Source: Narthecium ossifragum
Lineage: Eukaryota; Streptophyta; Magnoliopsida; Dioscoreales; Nartheciaceae
Assembly: GCA_963920575.1 (NCBI GenBank)
Contig: OY986969.1
Span: 1,560,001-1,624,000 of the forward strand
DNA length: 64,000 bases
Reading direction: 5' to 3'
In this document: in pieces, positions 49,801 through 62,060 of the stretch
Numbering within the stretch: position 1 is the stretch's first letter
How the letters are laid out: each line of letters opens with the position of its first letter
Position numbers and translations under genes: made by a program
Notes under the pieces: model-generated
The model's input: only the letters and a program-made list of their open reading frames with translations
What the model was told of the DNA's origin: nothing
Databases searched by the model: none

Positions 49801-50389
49801 GCATAGATGTTCTCTGTTCTGCCAAGCAGGCAAACCCTGGAAAGATGGCTCTTATAGGAGCCCATTATAGAAAGAAGCCATTCAAGAAAAAACACACTCT
49901 CGTCAATAAAGCTAAAACCCTACCCCCAATTCACGGTTTCGCATGAAAGCCATTTATATAATAAAATGCCAAAACATACAACTATATATAGATAGAAAGC
50001 AAACTCAAGGCTAGTTTGTCCATATGCAGGTAAAGAACCGGTGAATCCTTGTTTCAGACAACAACAGTAACCAACTTAACTAGAACCGACTGCTGACCAG
50101 TCTTGGACTAAAGGCGCCGTCTATTTTCTAAACCATCAAGCCACGCGAAACCTTCGACTTCCAAGAACAAGAACTCAAAACCTAATCAACCCAAGAACTA
50201 CAATACATCTCATATCCTAATGATCAAGAAAAAGACCAACTAATCCAATTCTTGAAGACGAAATATCGAAACATAGGGTCTCAATCGACTCGAAGTCAAC
50301 AAGGACAAAGTTCACTAGAGGGGCCCAAGAAAGAACGAATATTAGCTAAAAGAACGATTCTTTTCACAGTTTTTCCCACCTTGCTGCAT
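37835..50389 (-). CDS. CAMTA4: calmodulin-binding transcription activator, CAMTA4-like
   Basis: Twelve exons: 50380-50389, 49444-49569, 49208-49323, 48510-48598, 47061-47106, 45592-46102, 43661-43872, 42763-43272, 40924-41609, 40125-40719, 38211-38504 and 37835-37930. They sum to 3,291 bases, 1,096 aa, all in phase with GT-AG ends. CAMTAs bind CGCG-type DNA sites and, under calcium/calmodulin control, regulate cold, defence and stress genes in the nucleus. Domains: CG-1 DNA binding (residues 1-129; RWLKPSEVFFILQNHE, RRVLRFFRKDGHAWRKKKDG), TIG/IPT from about 541, ankyrin repeats about 755-820 (GWTALHWAARFGR), IQ motifs (ARIQCAFRAHSFRKK and following) and a calmodulin-binding helix (VDKAILRWRRRGVGLRGFR). 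The first coding exon is only 10 bases (Met-Gln-Gln-G). The start and IQ region fit CAMTA4 best. The linker between CG-1 and TIG is acidic and poorly conserved. Confidence 0.95.
39903..40081 (+). repeat. SINE-like element in CAMTA intron 10
   Basis: A 170-base segment with a tRNA box-B-like stretch (GGTTTCGATTGCTCGAACC), a CCAGGGTAAAGGCTCC block and an A-rich tail (about 40064-40081). CATGTGAATGG just before it and CATACGAATGG after the tail look like a diverged target duplication. It carries a tandem duplication of GGACATTGCAGTTGTAA. It resembles 3370-3500. Plus strand, so antisense to CAMTA. Confidence 0.6.
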
Positions 50390-50399
50390 CGCCTCGAGT

Positions 50400-50660
50400 C
50401 GGAAGGAGCCAATTCGATTCAAGAGACAGCTGCTTCAGCTCGGGAGGTGTTCTAAGGACACAGAAAGCAAACCGGAAACCTCTTACAAAACCCTAGAAAC
50501 CCAGAGGACGGAAGGGGATCGGAGACGACAACCTCCTCGGGGTCGGAACCTCTCCGGATTCCTATAGCTCGAGGAATAATCGCTGAGAATTTAAGGAAAA
50601 GAGCAATCGCGGTGACCATGATATTAATAACAGGGAAAGGCGACCTGGCGAGGTCCCGCC
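50400..50660 (-). promoter_or_regulatory. leader region of the CAMTA gene
   Basis: On the minus strand this is a C/T- and purine-mixed leader running up to the ATG at 50389, with AGGGTTT-type motifs (about 50490). The transcription start is not visible. Confidence 0.4.
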
Positions 50661-51599
50661 CATTGTTTCGGAGATTGAAATAACCGAAATACCCTTCTTT
50701 GGCTGGTCGGGGGTTTGCTGGCTTGTCGGATTCGGGTCTCCCTTGTGGGATCGTTCCTAATTAACTAATTTAGGCGGCTATGATTCCTCAACATGCAGGA
50801 GTGATAAAAATGAAATTCTCAGGTTAACAAATCCCCATTAAAATTTGACATGTTTCGTTAATTCCGGCGGTCTCAAGTCTTGTTTTGGTGATCTAGGGCT
50901 TGGTTTCATTGATCAAAGTCATCGAACCCATCTTCCGAGAGTTTCTGATCGGATCCGCCAAAACTGGCATAAACCCGTTAACTTGTAGAGGATGAAAGGT
51001 CGGACACTCACCTCTCTCAAATAATAGTTATTCCAACATGTCTCTGGCAGGTAGGTCGTATGAAGACTTGGCAGCATCTTTAATAGGAAGGACACATGAG
51101 GGCAGGTACTTTGGCCAACGTATTCCGCATGTTCCTCACATCGGTTTTCAGACTATATAGCTCATTAAACTAATGTATAGTATAGTGCATACATAAAACA
51201 TGACGAATAGGAGTGTTACTAAATAATTTTCTGGATAAAGTTCAAAGGAAAGGACAGGAGAGCTATGTAACGCCTACTTGTTTATCTGATTGTATAGAAT
51301 AGAATAGAATAATAGACCACGACTTCAACGTTGACGTAATTCACAGAGGATGTGTGCACAACCATAAAAAGAGGAAACATTTGGACTCTCCCAAAAGCGC
51401 ACACACAAAAAAAAGGAAGGAAAAAAATACAGAATCTTGGCTTTTTTTTGGCCACCAAGAACTATTGCAATTAATCATTCTCATGGAATAAAGTGGCCTT
51501 CGGAGATGATTTAGCTGCCTTTTGTTGTGAACCAGAACCTTCCTCTTCTTTGTTCTTGGGTGAGATGATGATAGATATTTGAAGTTGAGCATGGATCTC
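50661..51599. other. intergenic DNA between CAMTA and CBSCBSPB genes
   Basis: CAMTA promoter on the left; probable 3' UTR of the next minus-strand gene on the right. No gene or clear repeat seen. Confidence 0.5.
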
Positions 51600-54500
51600 T
51601 TATGTGCCGCCGGATCTCTTCAAGTAAGCCATCACGCCGAGCCCAGCGACGAGTGCGGCTCCTGCCGCCACCGCACCGTACGCCGAGGCCCAAGCGTCTC
51701 GACGCGCAAAGTCCAGACCTCCACTGCTCCGGCCACCCGTACAGGAGTAATCTAAATACAACCTCAAACACTGCAGAAGAAGAAAAAATATTTCCAACTA
51801 GGCTCAATGGTAGTCGAGTCCAGAAGATTACTACAAAACTGTGACCAGAATATTGAATGACATCAAGACCTTTTGGAGAGAGAATATAACTGTTTCAGAC
51901 CAGATAGTTAAGGATGTTTTTCTATGTCCAAGAAACATTACAACCGATTTTAGTTTTATAATAAAGTTTTGTGTACGAATACACGTGATATGCGTAATGC
52001 ACATGTCACCTAATAGATAACGAGATACCGATTTATTAATTTATTCCATTGGAATTAGATCATCTAATTGGTACCTCACTACCGATCCGATCATTGGTAC
52101 ATTCAATCGATAGTGAGATACCGATTGATTGATCTAGTCCATCGGTATTGGGCTACTACCGATGGACAAGAATATTTGGGCCATGTAGCGTTGATTTATG
52201 TACATGGCCCAAACCATGTACATTACTCACGTCGTCAAATCAGTAGTACGATACCAATCAGTAGTACGATACCGATCAATTAATCTAGTCCATCGGTAGC
52301 CCAATACCGATGGACTAGATCAATCAATCGGTATCTCACTCACTACTGATTTGTATCATTGATCGTGATAGCCCATTTGCTGAAGTGGAATTATCACATC
52401 AACAGCACTCCTTTTGACAAAGTAAACACCACTTTATTGTGCTTATTGGAGGCTTAAAAATATCTCGGGCAAGTGACCATACCGTCCAACCAGCTAATCT
52501 AGCATGGTCCACTGCAGCTGCAAGGTCGCTGTCTGATGAGAGGATGACTTTATCATGATCTTCATCTACGTACTGCCAGATATCATCACAACACCGTCAC
52601 AAATCACAATAAGCAACCTTCAAAAAAAAATAGAGAGAGCGGTATCGTTTACTACATCGAAATTGGCTAAAAGAGCTCGAAAGAGATACCAAAATTTGCG
52701 GCAGGTTATTCCTGTCGATATCACCCCCCATCCTTTGAAGAATTGAGGTAATAAGGCATGTCAAGCTCCGTGTCTCTGAAACAGGCAAAATGGCTAAGTC
52801 CTATCAAAGAAAAATTCTGAAAGGCCAGGAAGCTCCGTCCAGAGTAATAGATGCTCAGTCCAAAATCCAAATGGAATTAAGAGAAAAAAAAGGGAACATA
52901 CCACAGTTGAATCTGTGCATCCTGCCCTTCCTGTCTTCGAGCTTGAAGCCAAACGTAGTAGCTAGGCCACAAGATGGATAAGCAGGAGACCTTTCTAAGT
53001 CTGTTCCCTCAGACACCAGCTTCAAGGAACATTCACTGAAGCATAACCCCATTTTAGTGCACTATATCAACAACAGTTGATTCACGAACGATAGCAGAAA
53101 GGTGAAATGTTCTCATTGATAATGTTAAGCCATCTAACCTCCGTGTGTCCTCGTCGTCATCTGAAGGCCCTATGGCCAAAGCAGAATCCCAAAACTTTTG
53201 CATCAAAGAAATTGTTGCCTCATTTCCAACTCCCCCACTGCTTTCCACCTTGAATGATGATAACAAATGAAGTGAGTCCATAAAAGAGACTATAGGGACT
53301 ATACCATCTCATAGTTTTTATAATTAAGAATGTCAAAATGCTTGAACAGAATTTATGGATGTTTGATGCACTGGATGTTTGATGCACTTCAGTCCAAAGA
53401 TTTTGAGAGGTGTAATACCTACACAATGCTAGCAAATGCTTCTTTCGTTGAGGTAACCATATTGAGTGGATACCCCAATGAGAGTATTCTTATGATGATA
53501 GAATAGCTTTTTATTTCCAAATGGAAACCTATATGAAATAGCAATAAAGAAAATACAGACACACGTGTAAACTGGAAGTCTTCTACATATAAGCTTTTGG
53601 ATGTAAGGTTTTAATGTTATATGCTCTACCCATATGTTCAGAAATGATCTACATAACAAATCTATTGATACGTCAAACCCTCACCATAGTAATATCTAGG
53701 TGACAAAATGCTCATGCAGCAACCTGATATCGTCTGCCATTTCCCACTTGGAACAAACTAACATGAAGTGAAGTATGTACTTATCAGATAGTTTAGCAGT
53801 TTCCCTTTTTTTCCCCTTTTGCATAAACTTTGCTTCCCTAATAGGTTCTCATTGATTCATTTCTATTTTCCTTTTCATTTGTAGTTTTTGGGAAAATCTA
53901 TTACCCAATTAGAAATGTTTCATTTCTCTATAGTTTTTATCCCTTACTTTTTTGTATAAGAAGTTGGCACATCTGACTTCCAGAGCAGCTTACTCTTCAA
54001 CCGAAGACTCTTTCTGAGAACCACGAAACCTAACTGATGCAATGTTGAATGTGCAATAGGTTTGAATTTCAGGTACTAAAAAGTGAGGGCCCGAGTTATC
54101 ATCTTAGGTTCACAATGAAGCAAGCAGAACTGAAATGCATAATCCCAACTGTTATTTCCTGGACATACATGTGTAAAACTAACACTATTCATGATACGTA
54201 GCAGAGCAGTCATTGTAAATTTCAACTTGACTGCAAAGAATTGAAAGTATAAAACTGTCAGCAAATACTAAAATAACAGGAACTATAAGGAATTTACCTA
54301 CTGACTGAACACAATATGGTACAAAGGTCATAAATGGCAACTCTATAGCCAACCGGAGGCATCAATTTTAAAGAATGAAACCATGTAGATTTCATGGAAC
54401 AACATTTGGCATTCATAAGCTTAAATGGGTAGGAGGCAATCCATCAGGCTGGCAACATGTCCTCCAATATCATAAATTAATAGCATGGAACAAGAAACCA

Positions 54501-57500
54501 ATCAGAGATGCTGAAGGGAAATTGAGGTGCAGAATGGGAAGAAACAAATAAAATATGGTTCTGGCCTGAATAAGTTAGATTTTGACTTACTGTGACTACA
54601 GCAGCATGTGTAACATGTATTACATCAACAATCGAAACAACCTTCCCATCTATCAGAATGAAAAAAATGTCCGTCACAATCCTGAGGAGCGAATTCAATA
54701 ATCACATTCTTTTTTTGCAAACACATTAAAGTATATAGCAATCACATCACATGCTGACTGATTTGTTAAATAGTCACTTCGTCTCCATGAGAAAGATACC
54801 TCTATCCACAACAGGGAGATGTAAGAACTTCCCATCATGCATGGTATGGAGAGCATCAAGGATCGGTGTATCAATTGTTCCACATTCAGGTTTTGGAGTC
54901 ATTACCTGACAAAAAGAATTCCAATTTTGTAAAAGCCACATTTCAACCTGCAGCATTTATAAGGCCTTCCATGTGACCATGATGAAAGTAGAAAAAACTC
55001 TTAAGACACCACATATTATTGCATGTCACCTCTTACATCACCAATTATCAGACATCATTTCAATTTGTGACATAATCCAACTTCTAGCACTATAAGCAAC
55101 AATCATGACCCAATAGGCTTCAGTCTAAGTAACTTGCTTACCACAAAGCCCTCTGAATGACACCCCACAACCGTAAAAAGAAGAAAGCATACTGTAATGT
55201 GCTTAAGTGAGATAGTAAAATAAGGATTAACAGGTAAAGATTCTAGTCTTGGTGAAATGACCAGATTTCTAAAAATGCAGATTATCAAGAATTTTAAAGC
55301 TTAAAATTATTGAAATCTTCCTTTTAAAACTGAGACCAAAAACTTCCCCTGCAGACCCGCTCTGAGAATGGCATAGATTTGCTAGATGGAGCTATTTACA
55401 GTTTTCCATGGTGGTCCAGGTAATTAGTATGTATGTGGATATGCAAAGGCACACTTAAATGTTCCGGCTCCTAAAACTTTTACAAGGACATTTATGCACA
55501 TCATCCACCAGTTTCACTCCCACTTTGGCCTACGCAACTCAGTAAAATTTCATAGCCAATGATTACAATTATTATCGATTAAAGATGACATAAACTATTT
55601 CCCTCCATAGGCACAATATATGATTCCTTCAATTTTTTCTAGAAGGATCCAAAAAGTATCAGAAGTATAAACAACTAGATCAATAAATCCTATAAAGGGG
55701 TTGTAAATCAGGGTAGGGGTCTCAAACAGTAAGAAGCCTAGGGAGAATCACATTCTTTGAAAACTAATGCTGCTTGCTTTAGAAGTAATCATCGGCATCA
55801 TAAGTCAAATATTACAGCAACTGCCATACGTTTAGTTTGCATGTTTTATACCACTGTGTTTAAAGACGAATTTATGGAAGGTGTCACTGTTATGACAGTC
55901 TACGTACCTTCTCCACAGGGGTCGAGTCCGGGGAAAAATTTCTTGCTATTACTCGCATCAAAATGTCGCTTGAACTAGTAAAACACAGTAAAGTTATCTC
56001 CCCAGCATATGCATCCAAACTCAGATCATAAACATAACATATGAAATCTTCAAAAACTCACGTCAATATTCCTACAGGTTTGTTTCCAACTGTAACAATA
56101 GCTGAACTTATGTGAACTTCAAGCATCTTCTTTGCTACATTTAACACTGAGTCGGCTGGTGATACAGTGACAAACCTAGATAATTGTGCACCAAACTGTC
56201 AGATAAGCGGCTAGTAGTTCCAGTGCATTCGATGCAAAACTCAATGATAGTATATAACGAGAAAATTATTACCTACTTTGAATTCTCTGGAATTATGGTT
56301 GATAAAGAAGGCCTAAACATTCGTTCTCGAAGTGCTTCAATAAATGTATTAGGACCTGGAAAACAGCAATAGAAAAAGAATAAAAAAATACAATGAACTA
56401 TTTTAGGCCACGGAAAATATTCCGTGGATCACTACATGTGTTATTTTCTCAATGAAGGAACAACAATGCAGACTAACTTAATGAATGACATAGAAGAGCT
56501 CAGGAATAATGAGAAGAGATAAAAAGTGAGGGGCATTGCGAAGGATTTATTTTACTGCTAGAGGTACAAGTATCAACACACGCCACACACCAGATACAGA
56601 AGTTCCCCAATTTTTTTCAACACCTTCTACAGCAGCTGCAATGGCTTTTCCTTTCTCTGCTGCTCTTTCCATCCGTGCAATAGCATCATACAGGCATTTT
56701 GCTATATCAAGTAAAGCAATGACCTCGCCATTCTCCACCACAGGCAAATGCCTGAACTTCCCTGTAAGTAGACAGGTTGGAATTGTGCTTCTAAAAATGT
56801 GCATACACAAACAGGAAAAATGCTTTTAAGTTCATGCAACTTTTACAAACCTTGGACCATCTTTTGCAATGCTTCAACAGCTAAAGTATCTGACAGAACA
56901 AATACAGGATTCCTGGTCATCACTTTGGAGACAGGAGTATCCTCAAGTTTTAGTTCACAAGCAATGACTCTTGTTGTTATATCCTTCCCAGAAAAAGGAA
57001 ATGTTAGCAATATCTTTAGCACCAGAGATTGGGCCAACAAAACAAACACAAACTTGATAAATCAGGCATTTACTTTATCTGTTAAGATTCCACAAAGCAA
57101 GGCATTTGAATCTGTCAGCAAAACAGCATCAACCCTGCGAGCTGCCATCCTTCGACAAGCCTCATAAACAGTCGTATTCTCAGGTACTGTTAAAGCTTTA
57201 GATAGACGCAACCTCTTTACAGTCCTCTCTCCGCCAAGGGTTCTGCTTCGAGTAGGTGGAGTATGAGAAATCTACCATATGCAATTGTTCAAATCATCTA
57301 TATATCACAGTGAGCTCTTTGCTTAACATGTCTGCTTGTCTGCCATCAGCATGCATTTCATGCAACTTGCTATATATTACAATCTGCCATCGGCATGCTT
57401 TCATCCAATTCAAAATTGGCAACTAAAGTATATTCATAAGAAAGAGTTATTTTCGTTTTCATAAAACCTACATATACACCGAGACTGTCACCAGAAACCC

Positions 57501-58632
57501 GTCTATAACAGTAGTTGTATAAAAAAAAAATCCTACGTTCAGAAAACAGGGTGCAAAACTGTAAAGAGTATGGTTACTATGTGGCAACATTGTGAGATTT
57601 TGTCCCTAATCATAGCCCACAAAACACAAATCTTCCTTTAGCCCTTAAAGCTTTCAAACTAGACTAACATAGTAGGAAACAACAATGCCTTTATGTTTAA
57701 GCCAATGTCCTGCCATAGGACCCAAGAATGAAGACAATAGGCAGGTTGTGGATGACAGATATGGTCATGATAGGAAATATCCTGAAATATATGACTCATG
57801 GAAATATGATTCCATAGACACTCAAGAATGCTTTCCATAGTTTGGTTGTACCAAAATCGCAATGAATAAGGCCAACCCAAGGAATCATAGACCGACTAAT
57901 GCTAGATGGAATGAGTAAGCTACAACCAAGATATGAGGTAACAGTGAGAATAATCAAGCTATATGCTTGTGAAAAAAAATCGTTTGATTCAGCTTAAACT
58001 TGGAAAGAGCATATGTTCAAAGATTTCCAACCCAGAGAGGGGCCTGATTGCATCTCAGAATTCACCAGCAGTCTTTGCAACAAAACTTCTTCAGAAATTA
58101 ACAGCATGAAGACACATCAAGAAAATTGACAATGAATGATCTTTACAAACTGACACAAATAGAGGCCGGCTAACATGGTCATCCTCCTAATCATTTACCT
58201 ATCTGGCTATCTGAATCTAAATGTCTAGAACCGAGTTCAAGAATTCTCTCACGGCATGGCAACAAAAGTATTGGCTGGAGACATCATTAGTTAGGCCTTA
58301 AAGAAACATCGAGACAAGAAATCTTGATATTTTCTTATAGACAAGAAATCTTGATATTTTCTTTAAAAAAATTCCCAGTTTCACGATTGAAGGGATCATC
58401 TCGTGTCCAAATAACGTCATCGACTCTAAATGGGAAAACAAAAATTAAAGAGGGATCTTAAAAGGCAGCATATAAAAACGCACATGGACCGAGAGGAGAC
58501 AGAGCGGCGGGTAGCGTCGAAGGAGGCAGCTCCACCGCCTCCATTCTCGAGAAATAGCTTCTTCTTACCGGTGGAGCTCCCCGCGGAGGCGCCTCTCCGC
58601 GACAGGCTCTGGCTCCCGCCACCACCGTCCAT
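51600..58632 (-). CDS. CBS domain protein CBSCBSPB (two CBS pairs plus PB1)
   Basis: Fourteen exons. Exons 2-14 are 57074-57271, 56851-56983, 56591-56761, 56277-56355, 56062-56175, 55908-55974, 54800-54905, 54591-54649, 53139-53248, 52902-53035, 52690-52775, 52483-52572 and 51600-51770, 505 aa plus stop. Exon 1 begins at ATG 58632 (MDGGGGSQSLSRRG) and ends near 58485, adding about 48 residues. Its donor is unresolved: no GT is both strong and in phase with the ATTTCTCAT start of exon 2. Two Bateman modules (KALTVPENTTVYEAC, GKFRHLPVVENGEV, then GKFLHLPVVD and IVDVIHVTHAAV) bind adenosyl ligands in other CBS proteins. A PB1 domain follows (KLEDRKGRMHRF, DIDRNNLPQIL, DEDHDKV), then a C-terminal membrane helix (AVAAGAALVAGLGVMAYLKR). 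Plant-specific architecture; cellular role poorly known, probably energy or redox sensing. Confidence 0.93.
51960..52440. repeat. palindromic dispersed repeat in CBSCBSPB intron 13
   Basis: Built from alternating direct and inverted copies of ATACCGATTGATTGATCTAG and CCATCGGTA, e.g. near 52111-52150, 52260-52300 and 52305-52335. Near the left it has GTAATGCACATGTCACC and near the right CTCCTTTTGACAAAGTAA, which match the ends of the copy at 59285-59620. Could fold into long hairpins. No coding capacity. Confidence 0.65.
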
Positions 58633-58705
58633 CTCCGACCGGACGGCCGTGATCCTGAGCGTGGTCTAGAGTTCCGGCGATCGGAAACCCTAGAGAGAGA
58701 TCGCG

Positions 58706-58707
<2 letters not shown>

Positions 58708-58755
<48 letters not shown>
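58708..58755. repeat. (GA)n microsatellite in CBSCBSPB leader
   Basis: About 24 perfect GA units on the plus strand, i.e. (TC)n in the presumed 5' leader of the minus-strand gene, about 75 bases above its ATG. Confidence 0.95.
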
Positions 58756-58756
<1 letters not shown>

Positions 58757-58859
58757 GTAGGCGGGAAGCCTTACGATGCCCCTCTCTCTCCCTTCTCACT
58801 CTCTCTTGCGCCTTCCTCTCCTCGCCTCCCATTTTCCAACGGGAAAACTATTATCGATT

Positions 58860-59284
58860 TGAATAATTAAGGGAACTCGGTCCTTGTGGGAGATTTGTTA
58901 AACTGAACACCACACGTGGCATACATAACGTAATTCCACCTACTGCGGCAAATTGAGATTAAACATCTACTAAAACCAATACCTAACTTGAACCGGACCA
59001 TCGAACCGGGCGGTTCTTTGAGGGCCGGTTCGAACCTTGATCTCGAGTCAGACTCGTGTGTTCACACCCTCGGATACAATTTATTCAGGTTAGAGGTGAG
59101 ATCTGGTTGAGTCGAGTCAGATTGGTTCGGACTAGGATAGTTTAAGATGTCAGAAGATGAATCGAGATTCGGAATTTTATGGGCTTGAAACCATGTCTGA
59201 TGTCTTGAGTTCGAATCCTACAAAGAACATTGTTATAAGGGCACTTCACCTTCAACAAAGACTTAAAATTTCGGAATGAATAAT
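58860..59284. other. intergenic DNA, no gene seen
   Basis: Between the divergent CBSCBSPB and DUF3339 genes. Text near 58990-59110 (AACCGGACC, GGTTCGAACC) looks like degenerate retroelement LTR sequence, unproven. Confidence 0.4.
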
Positions 59285-59620
59285 GTTTTATGTACATGGA
59301 CAAGTGGCATGTGTAATGCACATGCCATCGAACCAATAGTCTAATACCGATTCATCCATGTAAATCAATGAATCGGTAGTGGACTACTGATTGAATTATA
59401 TCGGTAGTGAGGTATCAATTGGTTGATAGAGTCCATCGATATCTCACTGCCGATGAATTAGATGAATAATTCAATCGGTAGTGGACTACCGATTCATTGA
59501 TTTGGTCTATCGATAGACTACATGAAAGAATCGGTAGTTCACTAACGATTCGGACATGTGTAATACACATATGAAGTCAACATGCACACCAATTAGCACC
59601 CTTTTGAAAAATTAATAATA
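59285..59620. repeat. palindromic dispersed repeat, second large copy
   Basis: Direct and inverted copies of ACCGATTCATTGATTTGGTC / AATCGGTAGTGGACTACCGA type, with ACATGTGTAATACACAT and CACCCTTTTGAAAAAT at the right and GTGTAATGCACATGCC at the left. Same plan as 51960-52440 with different core bases. Confidence 0.65.
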
Positions 59621-59860
59621 ATAATAATAATAAAGTGAGCACTAATAACTAATAAACAAAACTATGCATGTGTGATGACCATGTTTCCATAGCATGTGTG
59701 TGCAAGTGGTCATTGATCTGGTGGGGTTTAGGATCTCCTCTAAACGACCATATTCCCTCTGCTTTCCATGGACCTCACATGCACCTTCCTTACCTTTCCT
59801 CCTCTTTCCCCAGCCATCCCCACGACCCTTTACATATATAAATAAATTATACTCTCTAAG

Positions 59861-59911
59861 ATAGATAGATAGATAGATAGATATATATATATAGAGAGAG
59901 AGAGAGAGATT
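59861..59911. repeat. compound (GATA)n(TA)n(GA)n microsatellite
   Basis: About five GATA units, then TA, then about eight GA units, ending some 20 bases before the DUF3339 ATG. It lies in the promoter or leader. Confidence 0.9.
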
Positions 59912-59928
59912 GATCAGAGAGGCCGGAG

Positions 59929-60141
59929 ATGTCGGACTGGGGGCCGGTGTTCATGGCGGTGCTGCTGTTCGTCCTCCTGACGCCGGGGCTGCTGTTCCAG
60001 ATTCCGGGGAGGAGCCGGGTGGTGGAGTTCGGCAACTTTCAGACCAGCGGCGTCTCCATAATCATCCACGCCGTCATCTACTTTGCTCTCATTGCAATTT
60101 TCCTTCTTGCTGTTGGTGTCCACATGTATATTGGCTCCTGA
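59929..60141 (+). CDS. DUF3339 family small membrane protein, copy 1
   Basis: A single-exon gene for 70 aa. Starts MSDWGPVFMAVLLFVLLTPG, which is the standard opening of DUF3339 proteins, and has the signature LLFQIPGRSRVVEFGNFQTSG between two hydrophobic helices (residues about 8-22 and 43-66). Plant-specific; function unknown. Two membrane passes are expected, with a short basic Pro-Gly-Arg loop between. A compound microsatellite sits in its leader. A diverged second copy lies at 63272-63478 on the other strand, so the two face each other. Confidence 0.9.
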   Translation: MSDWGPVFMAVLLFVLLTPGLLFQIPGRSRVVEFGNFQTSGVSIIIHAVIYFALIAIFLLAVGVHMYIGS

Positions 60142-60342
60142 ATGATTGATTGATGATTTCCTTGATCATCTTCTTGCCGATCGAGGATAATATTATGGAA
60201 CATATGTGACTTATAATAATTTATTTGGTTTGATGATTAGTTGGATCATATAAGAAAAGAATTATGATGCGTGTCAAAAATTGGTATTATCTGAGATGAA
60301 AAGGTACAGGTTACTCGTGGTGTCGGGTCTATATACCATCTA

Positions 60343-61500
60343 TCTAACAACCTCTACACACTGCCTCCTGTAACGCCAGCTTGATAGCTTCCAACTCCCC
60401 ACGAAGCACCGCATCTTCCTCAAACATCATAGCATCGGATGCCGTCCTAGAGATAAGATCATTATCATCCACACATACTACTCCTATACCAGTCAAGCCT
60501 GACATAGGATCAGTGGAAGGATCAACCTGCATACGCACACCATCCAGTCGAGCCTCAACGGCTTCTCCTCTCTGCTGCGCGCCACGCCCATGGATCAGAA
60601 GATACTCTCTAACAAGCCAACGAACCCGACGAACAAGGTCCATGACAGAGTCGCCCTCCTCTTCATATACCAGGAGGCATATGGACTTCCACAAACACCA
60701 AAGGGTGTACGCCGCCATAGATTTTGCGCGCTCCACAGCCACATCCTTCGAGCTCCTCTGAAGAAGTTGAAAACAAGCATCAAAACCCCACGCATTTAAA
60801 TCAACAAGATCGTAATTCCCCAATACCTCTCTCCACGCCTGGGCTGCAAAGGGACATCAGAATAGCAGGTGATCCAACGTCTCCTTCTCCCCCCAACACC
60901 GCTGGCAATCCTTATCGCTTATCATGTACACCGCCCACAAGGACGCCAGCGTAGGTACTTTGTCATACGAGAGTCTCCACAAGAATTGCCGTATGCAAGG
61001 ACCGGCCACACCCGCCACCACCATCGATGGAGCTGCTCCATACTCACTGTTGGCACCTGGATAGCTTCTAGGAACCGATAGCAAGCGCATGTAGTAATAA
61101 TCTTCCCACCGGTTGAACCCATCCAACAGTAGGAGTCCTCTGTTCCCTCATTATCCACCAAAACATAACATACATGTTCGATCATCTCCTCCGGTAAGTA
61201 TCGCACCAGTCTATCAGGCATCCAAGCGCCACCAGCATCAATGAATTCCCCCACCATCCTCGATTCCATCTCCTCATCAACACGCATCGGACATGGGAGT
61301 TGATGTACCGTTGCATCCCCAAACCACCAGTCATGTATCAGCCGAAGGGTGCTTCCTCCACACGGCTTCCATCTTAGCCCCAAATTCAAGGTCCTGGCTG
61401 CGCGGCATACTGATCGCCAAAGTAAGGAAGAGGGAAGCCCCACGCCCAGGCGACAACACCAGAAGCCGGCCATCCCACCTATATTTCCCACTGACCACCA
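60343..61500 (-). pseudogene. LINE fragment: zf-RVT and RNase H-like parts
   Basis: Broken minus-strand frames from about 61491 to 60344. First comes a post-RT segment (LRLIHDWWFGDATVHQLPCP), then zf-RVT (CIRQFLWRLSYDKVPTLASL, then CQRCWGEKETLDHLLF), then a C-terminal part that enters an RNase H-like region (AVLRGELEAIKLALQEAV). At least two frameshifts and stops interrupt it. It lacks the reverse transcriptase core and a poly-A tail. It is not a copy of the LINE at 1-3.3 kb: the sequences share only the domain pattern. Confidence 0.8.
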
Positions 61501-62060
61501 TCGTCCATAATTTACTAACCACTAATTTAAATTGTTTTCAAAAGTAAATTTAGTTGGCATTTGCAAAATAGAATATAGTTTCATCTAATTAACTATAAAA
61601 TAAAGATTTTCACAATAATTACTACTTAGTTTGATTTATAGTCTAATCTGGAAAAAAATTCATGGAATAGGAGAGGATTCTGAATCTATATAAAAACGGT
61701 TCCGTCGTCACAATGAACATGAGAATAATTATAGGGTATCTCTAGTTCCCATTCTCTTCAAAACTAAAGCATCTAGCGCTGCTTGGAGAGATTTGAAACG
61801 TTCTTGACGCATTTCAGCGACATTCAGTTTTGAATTCTCTCTAAATCTATGAAGATCTTACAAATATAACCTTTTTTATTTCCTCTAATATCTCATTCAT
61901 TGTTCTCTTTATAGGTACATCAAGTTTCATATCAATATAAATAATTGTTTAATCGACTTGACATTCAACTTAAGCCTCATGAATAATAGAACGAAACTAG
62001 CTTATAATAATAGCTTAATCAACTTGACATTCAACTCACGTGAGATCGCTTCTATTGTCA
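61501..62060. other. intergenic DNA, no gene seen
   Basis: AT-rich. A 24-base near-repeat (TTAATCGACTTGACATTCAAC at about 61951 and TTAATCAACTTGACATTCAAC at about 62013) is the only structure noted. Confidence 0.4.

Noticed and set aside
18223..58632. A functional cluster of signalling genes (cytokinin receptor, NPC, CAMTA, CBS)
   Set aside because: These families are scattered in plant genomes and share no pathway; closeness here is most simply chance.
58458..58832. 124-aa minus-strand frame with a Leu-Ser run above the CBSCBSPB start
   Set aside because: It is created by the GA/TC microsatellite in the leader and is out of frame with the recognised protein.
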